64,000 nt of DNA. Origin: Quercus robur. Taxonomy: Eukaryota > Streptophyta > Magnoliopsida > Fagales > Fagaceae. The DNA lies in assembly GCF_932294415.1 (NCBI RefSeq), contig NC_065536.1, positions 59,297,354 through 59,361,353 of the forward strand, read 5' to 3'. Positions 45,925 through 56,775 of this stretch are shown piece by piece. Numbering within the stretch: position 1 is the stretch's first letter; each line of letters begins with the position of its first letter. Under the pieces are notes generated by a model that had not been told where the DNA came from, searched no databases, and saw nothing but the letters and a program-made list of their open reading frames with translations. The position numbers were made by a program, and so were the translations under genes.

Positions 45925-48172
45925 GAATAATGATTCATCTCTACAAGGGTTGTAATAGTTATTCCTTAGTAGGTGTATTAATTTCTAAAATTAATATATT
46001 TCCAAATAAACAAACTTTCCATATGCACATAACAATTATGAAAAAAAAAATCATAAAAATAACTAATATTTCTTTCAATTTTTTTTTTAAAAAATATATT
46101 ATTTTTTAAGAAATATAATTATATGAGTAAAATATTTCCTAAAATATATCTTATGTTTGATTTAAAATGCTTTCATTCTATTGTCTTCAAGGTTCTATTA
46201 TTATGTCATCACCAAACAAATAAATGGTAATAAGTATTGCATTACAACATCTTTTATTCCTTGTAATACATATTCCTATGTGTACGTAATTACTATTATA
46301 CTCTACTAAACGTGCCTTAAATGTCTACTTAACTAGTCAAATGCTTGAAATATCACTAACTTTACTTTCTTTCTTTTTTTAATCATGAATCACTAACTTT
46401 GTAACAAAAAGTTATTATAACATAATATAACACATGCACATGTAACAAATCCTTTATATTTTCTAATTATAAAATTATATTATATTTATACTATACACGC
46501 ACACATTCATACAAATAACACTATAACAAAAAATAAAAAATAACACACATAATCAGTATCAGACAAACACACACACACATAATATAAATTTATAATAAAG
46601 AGAGACTCACAAATATTCACTATTTATTTCTTTATTCTTAGAGTCGAAGATTATGAGATAGGTAGATAAAGAAGAGAGACGAGACGAGATGAGACGAGAC
46701 GAGACTTGTGAAAATGATATCAAAGAGAGAAGGTGAAGGTGATTTGTGTTATTGTTTGATTTTGGGATGGGTTGATCTGTGATCAAGGGTGCAAAAATAA
46801 TTATAAGTGTGTGTGTGTATGAGCATGAGCAATAGCATACTTTGCTAGGATAGTAGGATCAAGTCGTGGCGTACTGTGACAATCTTCATTACGCTTACTT
46901 CAAATCATCTAGCTAGTTGTGAAGAATATTAAAATCTCTTGATCATTTAAATTTTTTACTATTTGTTCTACCACATCCATAAAGGATAAATTTGAGCAAT
47001 GGACTAGGAAATCACGTCATATTTACATAAAATGGTAAATTCTTAATACTTAATTAAATTTTTTAATAGATTATATTGAGACCAACATATATATGAGCTT
47101 CCTTCAACACCAAAATATTGAATTTTAAGCATAGATTTTCAGTATCGGGTGGTCTCCTCCTCTTGGCTACATAGTATTTGTGTTTTCACATTGGGGTTGG
47201 CTTTTCTTTCTTAGTTTTCCCTTAAGTGGTGTTGGTGTATTTGAAATAAATCAGGTTGTAATGGTACTTGTTAGACAGTAAAGGAATCGTTTTCAATTTG
47301 TAATAATATTCCTCTTTAGATCTTGGATTGGTTTTGGTGGTAATTTTTCTATGAGATTTTGATCTCTTCTAACATATACTCTTTATTTTATTTATTTTTC
47401 TATAATTATTAGTTTTAAAAATACAATTCTTCAATTTCTCTTTAAAATATATTTTTATGGGTCAAATTTTCTCTTTAATAGTTAATATACATGTTTAAGG
47501 GATTATTCTTCTGAGTCACTATAACCGTATAAAAGTAGGTTCAAACCCAATTTCCCTTCTAATCGATTGAACCCTGATAAGGGGTGTCGCATGCAGTAAC
47601 TTCCAAGCAAAAACTATAACTTTATTATGCTATTTTCAATTTCATAATCACACTCCACCACTCATTTGAACTAACAACCCACTATTCTTGCCTCATCAAG
47701 TCATCAATTCTTTCAGTTATTGTGCTAGTAGCTCTAGAATCTTTTGGAGGTCTACCAATATGATAACGAATGAAATACACGGTTGTTACCAATTCATTAT
47801 GAACCATTTATACAATCCATAATTCTTATGCTAATGTCTTCGGTTGATAACATATTTACTTCTCATAAATAGGGAATGATAGGTAAATTCATTAGTTCTA
47901 AAACTACTGAAAATGTGTGTGTTTTGTTTTAAGAAAAAAAGAGTTAACCGATGTTGTAAGGACATTGCTATAAGATTTATTTTTAGAAACTTTTATGGGA
48001 AAAAAATAATTAATTTTTTGACAGCTTTTTATATTTCTCATGAAAGTGATATCAATTTTTTTTTTTAAATGATTCATTAACAAATATCCTAAGAGCACCT
48101 ATTAACAAAACTTTCAGATCGAATAATCATTTGAATATGTGAGCCAAAAACTTATAATAAAAAAATGGGTCT
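45925..48172. other. AT-rich intergenic region
   Basis: No gene supported. It has a GAGAC/GAGAT pentanucleotide run at about 46676-46704 and a TG run near 46808. Confidence 0.55.
46676..46704. repeat. (GAGAC)n short tandem repeat
   Basis: About six GAGAC units, one of them GAGAT. Seen directly. Confidence 0.9.
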
Positions 48173-48297
48173 TGAAATTTAGGTTAATGCCAAACAGATT
48201 CAAGACTTTTCAAAATTAACCAATTTGGTCCCTAATTTTAGGGTCCAAATTAGTCAGTTTTGAAAATTCGTAAACATAGTTGGTATTAGTTCAAATC
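48173..48297. mobile_element. MITE family 'TTTGAACTAAT', copy 1
   Basis: Left end AAATTTAGGTTAATGCCAAA and right end TTGGTATTAGTTCAAAT are reverse-complement-like, with inner CAAAATTAACCAATTTGG and CAAATTAGTCAGTTTTG also inverted. Same layout as 49151-49339 and 50331-50482. Confidence 0.65.
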
Positions 48298-49150
48298 GCA
48301 ACAAATATTGACGGAATTTACCCTTAAAATGTTCAAAGTTGTTATTGAATATTTTACTCAGCTTAAGAATGAAACATAAACAAAAGATGATATAGATGCT
48401 TTGCACCCTGAGAGGGGTTGATTAAAAATAAGAACCAGCAGAGGCCAATGGCAATAAACTTTTGTTCTTTTCTGAACAGGTCTTGTGAAAGTGGAACAAA
48501 ATATACTAGTGGAGTCAGGTGAAAATAATTGAAAGTAATAAATTGGAATAGGGTGGAAGATTCCGAGACCGAGCACCAACCAACTTGCAATAAATTAACA
48601 ATGAAAAAGTGAAAAAAGTTTATTTCTTCTAGGGCCTCGTTTGGCAAGCTATTAATCTATTTTATAACCGAAAGTCTTTCAAAGTTCCAACAAGCTGAAA
48701 CCCGATTCATCACCTCTGAAATATGCTCAAAAAATATATGTATATATTATACAGTGTTCAGATTCACTGCACCCCAGTGCAAATATAAAATGAAACTGAT
48801 CAGAATGTCTGTTTTAGTTTCAAGAATCCATGATAACATATAATTTGATAGTTAGGATTGGTCTTGAAAAAAAAACCCTAGAGACACATCCAAACCAGCA
48901 TTCAAATTTACAACAAGCTTATTTATCAATTTGTGATTGATGTATCAAATCCAATTTGTCGCTAAGTATCGCCCATGGTTTTATGTAAAAGTGTAAGTAC
49001 TTTTTGGTGTTTTTGATAGATATATTTATTATTCGAATAACTATAATTAAAAAAAAACAATAAATTTAGTAAGACAAAAATTTATACTAATTTTTTTTTA
49101 GCTGTTTAAATGACATATTTATATTTTTTTAGGGTAAATTCCTTTAATTG
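48298..49150. other. AT-rich intergenic region
   Basis: Two overlapping minus-strand frames (48358-48647) lack recognisable domains. No gene supported. Confidence 0.5.
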
Positions 49151-49339
49151 AGGTTTGAATTAATGTCAATCAGGTTCAGGATAATTCAAAAATTACTAAT
49201 TTAGCCCCTAAAACTTAGTTCCTAAAAACTATTAAATTAGTTAGTCATTTTTCTCAATTATCTTAAGGACGAATTTGGTTTTAAAGATCAAATTGGTCAG
49301 ATTTAAAAAGTCCTACCTAATTCGCATTAGTTCAAATCT
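49151..49339. mobile_element. MITE family 'TTTGAACTAAT', copy 2
   Basis: Left end AGGTTTGAATTAATGTCAAT; right end, reversed, AGATTTGAACTAATGCGAAT. Terminal inverted repeats extend about 50 bp with mismatches. Confidence 0.75.
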
Positions 49340-50202
49340 TAGTATATCTGAATGAAATTTACATTTTTTTTAAAAATTACATATTATGATTTATATATAA
49401 TAAAAAACAAATTTGACATTAGAAAAAAAAATTTGGGGTAATAGAAAAAGTGTCAAAGTTTGTGTGTGTTTCTTGTCTTACTAAAAAATGTGATGCAGTT
49501 TAGGGTGAACAAATCCATAAGGTACTGCACGTGTGGGTTAAAAGTGCAGGTAATTTTGCACTTGAGTGGAAATTTTAAAGGACATATATAGAATAAGGTC
49601 TATTAAAAATGCCATAAATAAATAAGATTAGTATGTTGTGTTGTGTGTCATAAGATTCGTAGGGGTTATTGGAATGAGACGTCGGCAAAGTAGGTGTGTC
49701 AGTGTTGTGTATATATTGGGCATTGGCTTTGGCTGCTGCATCAATATTTCTGCAATGCAATGAAAAAAATGCATAGGATACTCTGACACTTATGCAAAAC
49801 GCAGTAAACAAAGCACCAGAACCCATGTCATGCATGTATGGTGCAAGCTTGAGTCGGACGGTGCCTCTTGTCCACATGTAGACTCTTTTTTTTTTTTTTT
49901 TTTTTTTTTGAATAACTCCAAGCTGTGTGTTAAAAACAAGTACGGAGTGGTGTAAGGCCCACATTGCTGTCTATAACACATGATCTATGGGGTTGGTATG
50001 TGGGGCCTACCCACTTATTTTGAGTCCTACAGGAAACATCGTAGACTAGACTAGACTAGAGAGAGTAGACCGTAGACCTAGAAAACAAAGATCAAATAGA
50101 AGTCTATTTGTCTCTCACGTTCTTTTAGCACAAAATGCACAATGCACTTTCTCACAACTTTCGTAACACTGCAATTACAGTCACAACTCACATGTATGAG
50201 AG
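49340..50202. other. AT-rich intergenic region
   Basis: It contains a T-run at 49887-49909 and a short ACTAG repeat near 50044-50060. No gene supported. Confidence 0.5.
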
Positions 50203-50482
50203 TTGAGCTAATAGTCAGGTTCAAGATTTTTAAAAAAAAAAAATTAACTAGTTTAATTTGTAGAACGATTGCTTATTTTTCTCTTATTATTATTATTATT
50301 AAGGATTAAATTGGTCAGTTTTGAAAAGTAGATTTAAACTCATGCTAATCAGGGTCAAGAATTTTTCAAAATTGACCAACTAAGTCCGTAAAACGCTGCT
50401 CATTTTTCTCTTATGGTGGTTATCAGGGATCAAACTTGGTCAGTTTTGAAAAATTTTAAACTTAACAAGCATTAGTTCAAAC
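50203..50482. mobile_element. MITE family 'TTTGAACTAAT', partial copy 3 and copy 4
   Basis: 50203-50328 is a partial copy (AGCTAATAGTCAGGTTCAAG to TTGGTCAGTTTTGAAAA). 50331-50482 is a fuller copy (GATTTAAACTCATGCTAATC to AAGCATTAGTTCAAAC). They lie head to tail, so one may have inserted beside or duplicated from the other. Confidence 0.65.
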
Positions 50483-50487
50483 ATTAA

Positions 50488-50653
50488 AAGTGTTATGTCT
50501 GTAATATTTTCGTAACAAATTTTAGATAACAAGTTACTACTTGCTATTATAGGTGAATAGTAGATAAAAAAGTAATTTTAATAATGAGTTCAAAGTAAAA
50601 GCCGTAACAATCTGCCATGATTTGTTGTGAAAATTTATGGACGTATTACTTCT
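50488..50653. mobile_element. MITE family 'GTTACGTC', copy 2
   Basis: Left end AAGTGTTATGTCTGTAATAT and right end AATTTATGGACGTATTACTT are imperfect reverse complements, sharing TTTTC(G/A)(T/C)AACAAAT. Same family as 33801-33965 and 52207-52369. Confidence 0.75.
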
Positions 50654-51849
50654 TTCTATTATATATTTATATAAGATAATTATAAAATAAATATGTAAAA
50701 TGGAGTATAGTTCTAGAATTACTCCTCATCAAATTGTGGCAAAATGTGTATCTACATACTTTCTCTCTGGCTATTGCCTCAATTTGAGGACTTCAATTCG
50801 CCCGTGAAACAAGCGTGCTTCCTGTTGTTAATTTTTGTTTTGTTTTGTCGTTCGACAAGTTACATGTGATCTTTTTTTTTTTTTTGAGAATTACATGTGA
50901 TCTTTGACACCGCTAAGCTTTTATACAACGCACCGAAAAGAGACCGTAAATTAGGCGCATGCTCGTTCATTTTCACTAAAATAAAGAATTAGGAGTGCTA
51001 GCTATGTTGTCATGCCTGTATTTGTTGTACTTGTTGCTATTTGCTATTCGGTGAACGAAGTTCTTTGACATCAGCATTACTTTGCTTTTACCAAATTGCA
51101 TTACAATTTTAAGTTCAAAGAAAAATAAATTTAGAGGTACAAAATTTTTCATAATTTGTGTTCTAGCGGTTGACAACGTAACATATTAATTTTTCATAAC
51201 GGATTGACCTAACAACAAATAATAATTAATTAACTTAGTCCCTTTATGTATTTATCCCTTCATTGCTCTTAAAAGAAAGTGTTCTACTCTTATGTGTTGG
51301 GTACAACAAATAAAGGTTAGGAGTTTCAAGTGCATGTGAAGACAAAAGGATTGGGTTAACTCAATTTTTTGGCAGGAAAGAAAAGGACGCATACGCTTGA
51401 TAAGCAACCTAACAACGATAAAGCATGTGCCAGAGATTCTCACATTACCTATTACTACATTGTAGCCTCTTGGCACTGAATATAAATGGAAATTTTCGGG
51501 TAAGCCGCTGGAGACACAAAGAAAGCATTGGAATTGAAGGTCGCATGGGTTAGTGATAAGATTAAAAAAATTATCGCAACAGCATGTTGGGTACCATAAA
51601 AAAATAACTTAATAATTATTCACAATAGAATACTAATAGGTTTTTTATATCATAAAGAAGAGAATGAGAGGATGATGATGAACCAGCTAGAAGAGTACCA
51701 AGAAGAGAATCCAGGGCCTAGTTCCTCTAAAAGGTACAATTCACAGAAATAGAAAATGCTATAAAAATACCTTACCAAACTTGTTTTCAAAAACTGACTT
51801 CAAGGAATTATTCAAAAAAAAAAAAAAAATGCTAGGTCCACACTATTTT
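50654..51849. other. AT-rich intergenic region
   Basis: No gene supported. Short frames at 50976-51176 and 51252-51476 on the minus strand have no domain resemblance. A direct repeat of ACATGTGATCTTT at about 50862 and 50892 flanks a T-run. Confidence 0.5.
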
Positions 51850-52069
51850 AACAACGAATAAGTCTTTTGCCACATAAAATGGCACAATAAATACCACAAC
51901 TCACCCATATAGCAAATTGTGGTTGGTGGAGGGGTGTCCTCAACTCACCCATGTGGCGAGTTATGGTTGATAGAGGGGTAGTGGTGGGTCCATGTGGGGA
52001 TACCCCTCCATCAACCACAACTTGCCACGTGGCACTTTATATGACACAAAACTTATTCTTTTACAACGC
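51850..52069. mobile_element. Foldback element, about 220 bp
   Basis: The left part (GAATAAGT...CCACATAAAATGGCAC...TTGTGGTTGGTGGAGGGGTG) is mirrored in the right part (GATACCCCTCCATCAACCAC...GCCACGTGGCACTTTATATG...ACTTATTC). A direct repeat of the inner CAACTCACCCAT segment lies in the left half. Confidence 0.65.
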
Positions 52070-52206
52070 ATTTACATCAAATTTTAAGTAACAAATTGTT
52101 ATGAGTTGTTATTATGGGCAAGAATGTAATTTCAGTGGTAGACTCAAATTAAACATATAATGTATGTAGCACTTCTCTAGAAATAAACCTATTTTGAGAT
52201 AGAAAA

Positions 52207-52369
52207 ATGTTACGTCCACAACATTTTTCACAACAAATCTTAAGTGATAAAGTATTATTAGTTGTTATTGTTGGGGGCAAAAAAGTAATCTCAGTGATAG
52301 GTTCAAATTTGAATCAATAACAACTAACCACCTATAATTTATTGTGAAAATATTATGAACGTAACACTT
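52207..52369. mobile_element. MITE family 'GTTACGTC', copy 3
   Basis: Left end ATGTTACGTCCACAACATTT and reversed right end AGTGTTACGTTCATAATATT, both continuing into TTCACAA(C/T)AAAT. 52073-52180 immediately upstream is a degenerate extra copy of the inner part. Confidence 0.75.
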
Positions 52370-53232
52370 CTATTTGAGATAACATCAAAATAATGTGTTT
52401 GAAAATATTTTTTGTATCTAATTTAGGAAAAACTAAACCATTATAACATACTCTATTTTTTTTATGGGACCAATAAAACATACTAATTTAAGTTTTATTT
52501 GGTATGATATGAAAACAATTTCTAAAAGTTACTTTCAAACACAACCAAACTCCATCAATCCATCCCAGTTTCTTATCAAACTGAAACTCATAGGGAAATA
52601 GGATGTCCTTAGCGATGTGCACAACGAAACACAATTTTCATATATAAAATCCACAATGCGTTCAAGCTTCCATTCCATAACACCACTTGTAAACACCACA
52701 AACACGAAGCATAAGAAGACAATACATGACCCCCAAAGAAAATAGATGACAAATGCCAATAGTTTTATTTATTTAAAAATGAGAATACAGCTTGTCCACT
52801 TGAAATTTAGGTAGCAGCAAGAAGACAATCCCACAACTTGAAACCACCCCCACAAAACTAATAAAAATAAAACCGAATGATGCCAACAATTAAAAGAAAC
52901 AAGTGTAGTATCCAAAAAACAGAAGAAAAAAGAAACCAGTAGAACAGGAAAACTCCTTATCCTTCAATGCTTATATTTAGCTTTTCAGTACCGCAACAAT
53001 ATTCATATCAATCACAAAAATATCAGAATGTAGCCTCTTCAAAATATAAGGCAGAATGTAACGACGACTCCCGCCGCAGAGCTACAGAAGAATATTTTCC
53101 TATACAAAACACCAAGTGAAATTCAAACCTTTTATTCTTTTCCTAATTTAGCAGGTTTGGTTTTTCTTGGGAGAGGAAGGGAGTGTTGAAGGGGCTTTTG
53201 CAATTTCCGCAATTTCCCACATGGATGTTAAA
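52370..53232. other. Downstream flank and 3' UTR of the PDH E1-alpha gene
   Basis: The 3' UTR of the minus-strand PDH gene should occupy the part just below 53233. No other gene supported. Confidence 0.55.
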
Positions 53233-56200
53233 TTATGGAAGCACAGCTCTGACTTCTTTCCTATCTGCTCCAAATGCCTGCAACCGAAATTCCTTTAAAT
53301 CAACATCATACCAAGTAGAAAGACTGATCACTGTACAGCTTCATCCATTAGTTAAATGACCCAGCAGAAAAAGTTGTAAAGCAAGAAAATTCTCCTCCAT
53401 TCCAAATAAGCAGTTAAGGTAATGACAAATCACTCATATGATCAAAAGGTTTATATCCTTATCAAGTGATACTTCATTGCATTTAGCGGGTGTTTTCAAT
53501 ATGCAGGATTTTCTTTAGTTATTTATATTTACTGGTAATTATACGGCACTAAATGGGTTTTTGAAGTTTGAACCCACAGCCTCACCCTCCACATTGGTCT
53601 TACAAGGGAAGGTGCCTTTAGAGCTAGAACTCCTTGAAATATTCTGGGTTTTAAAATGGAATAAACCAATAAAAGACAATGGAGAACGAAGTATACATAA
53701 ATGAAGAAAAAAACTGTACCTCAACTCCATAACCTTTTGCATACACGTTAGTAAAGAGTTCATGAGGCTCAGGCATTGGACTTTCCTGGAAGCATTGGAA
53801 GAATAATAAAAAATACACCATCAGGAATTTGAACCATTCGAAGATGTTTCATAAGTTGCAAATATGCAAGCCATAAATAGGAACAAGAACAGCAAAATAG
53901 TTTCAAAACTAAAACTGTAAGTCTGCAATAGTGCTTCCTACCTTGGCTTGAGCAATGGCATCATCAACTAGTTTTCTCACTTCCTTCTCAGTATCCTGCA
54001 GAGGGGGGAAAATGAAAATGCTGTTCAGTTCTGTTCCATCATTTTATATTCAAATTTCTGAACTCATTTTGAATGTGAAAGCCTACTTCCAAGAAGACAA
54101 CACTAGTCGAGATCAGTCCCCAACATCCTTATATGATGAAGAAGAGGGGAGCTAGAATTCAATAGTTGTATCTAAATCCCAATCATAGAAATTTTCACAC
54201 CAGTCCGTGTTTCAAAATATTTAAACCCAATCATGCAAATTTAATTAGGAATTCATGTGTCATTAATTACCTTTAGCTCCTTTTCAGTAGCTAGATCATG
54301 AGATAAGATCAGCTTTCTTATTCTTTCAATTGGATCACGCTCCTAGAATCAGTGGCAAAAAGAAGTTTAGACTAATCCTTCTAAATGAAATTAACAGATG
54401 CATCCCATTGGGAAAAGGAGTATCAGTTATAAATCAACCTGTCTCACACCAGAAATCTCATCACGAGTACGGTAGGTGCTTCCAGGATCAGACATGGAAT
54501 GACCATGGTACCTGTAAGTGTCCATTTCAAGAATCTGAACACCAGCATCAAGCACAGATCAATTAATAAGTCCATAGATCATAGAAGGATCTAAATATTG
54601 CAAAATGGAAACAATACCAGCAACTTTTACTTCTAAGCCACATTTATTTTACGAACCATTATTTCATCAAGTGCATACATCATTATATCACAAAGTGTAA
54701 GTAGAGTTATATTAAAGTTGGGACAATCATAGAACTTCGTACAAGAAGCAGAATATAGTAATTTGATATATGACAAATGAAACCATATCTATTCTTATTG
54801 GTAGAAGGATCTAAAATGAAGCCCAGATCAAGACCTTAAATTTTTTCAAGATGCATCCAACCCAACAAAAAAGTGTTACTCCAACTCTTAATTACTCAAC
54901 AAGTTGCAGTTCTTATCCAATGCACATCCAGTTTATTGCTTGGATCAAACACCCCTAACTTGTTTCCAAAAGAATCATGCTTTCCCTTCCATGGTAAACC
55001 AAATCTGCAAGAGCAACTCTTAAAACTAGAGGCAGCAAAACTTTTGGTTCTTGGGTGGGTAGGAGAATCAAGGATATTTTATGATGGTAGAATACCTATT
55101 AAGTTAAAAGGGAAAATTTTATATAAGACTGCTATGAGATCAGCCTAACTATACTCTATGGTACTGAATGTTGGCTATTAACAAGCAACATGTTCATAGA
55201 ATGAGTCACAAGTGTAGTTGAAATGAGTGTTGAGGTTGATCAGAAAAAATACAAGGTTAAGAGACGAAATATGAATTCAAATTCATTTAAAGATAAGAGT
55301 GGCTCCTATTAATGAAAAGAGAAAGAGTTTCTTAAAGTAGTTTGTTCATGAGCAAAGGAGTACAATTAATGTACCATTGAGAAAAAGTAATTTGATTCAA
55401 GGGAACAAAAGTGGTAAAGGAACCCCTACATTGGTAGAAATATTAAAAAGGTATAAGTTAATTTGAAAAGTGACAGAGAATATGATTTCATAAAGAATAG
55501 AATTGCAAAGAAAAACAATTGAGACCGATTCTGATTAATCTGTCAAAGATCCATAGCCATTAGGACCAAGGTTTTTTTTTTTTTTTTAATTGCATATTTG
55601 CTTCTTGCTCAAATTATCCAATTGTTTTTATTTTTGGTAAGTCCAAATTATCCAATTAATTCATGAAATAAATTATCCCTAGCACAAACAATTGTCATCA
55701 CCTCCCTCCAAACCATTAATTACGATCAAGTTGGAGATAATCAATAAAGTCCACAACTTCAAGCAAATTCTGTTTCTAGATTTTTTTTAATAAGAGAAAT
55801 GTAGGGACAATCCTTTGCTCAGACTGCAAAAACTAGAGCAGCAGAGCAGTCATGACATCCCCCCAAATAGTTTTGGTAATGTGCGCCTATCGCACTATCA
55901 TCATCATCATGATAGTGCGCCACGATAAACCTCTCCCGTGGAAATACCACGCCACCCCTTCCTCAAGAGGGAAGCGCTCGGCCTTAGGCACTAACAATTA
56001 CATTTCTAGATACTAAGCTCCTATTCTAGCAGTCAGATCCAAGCTACAAAAATAAATTTGGAGGACCCACTAGAAGCCCTCCTACATGGGATGCCCGTCA
56101 TTGAGATTATCTATAGCAGTATTTGTTTCCTCAGTTCATAAATTAAAATATGCAATTAAGAACAAAGTGAATCCATTGAGTCATAGACCGCCATATCTTG

Positions 56201-56735
56201 TGGTATAAGGTAAGAGCTAAGAAAATACTTCTTTTTTTTCCAGACTATATGATGCAGGACAAAGGGTGAGAAATAGAAAAAAGGGAAAAGAAAGAAGAAA
56301 CAGGATAAATCCTAGGCTTCACCACCTAGAATTTGCCTAAAAACCCTAAGCTTTGCCACCTAAGAGTGCTTGGAATCACCACCAAGCTTAGAGAAACATC
56401 TCTAATAAGAATTTCTATTCAAACTGCACAGCCCAAAACACTTCATACCGCCCTTTTATTAATAGCGCTTATAAAAAAGGAAAGTCAATGTTGCAAAAAT
56501 ACATCCCACCAAATCCTCTGCAAATTTACATCCCATAATTAAGTCCAAAATTCAAATGCGATGACCCAACATGGAAAATCAGAAATAATCCCTAAATAGG
56601 AAAAACATCTCGGTGTCCACATCACTATATAAATATAAACATGTATCCTGTTAAACTCAAACCAATATATTACCCACAAATAAATATACAAATTTGTTTG
56701 ACCAATGAACTCTATCTCAAATTATACCTCCTCTC

Positions 56736-56775
<40 letters not shown>

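Noticed and set aside
51676-51745. Short frame containing EENPGP, like a 2A ribosome-skipping motif
   Set aside because: The frame is only a few dozen codons, lies in non-coding DNA and lacks the upstream residues of a working 2A peptide; chance match.
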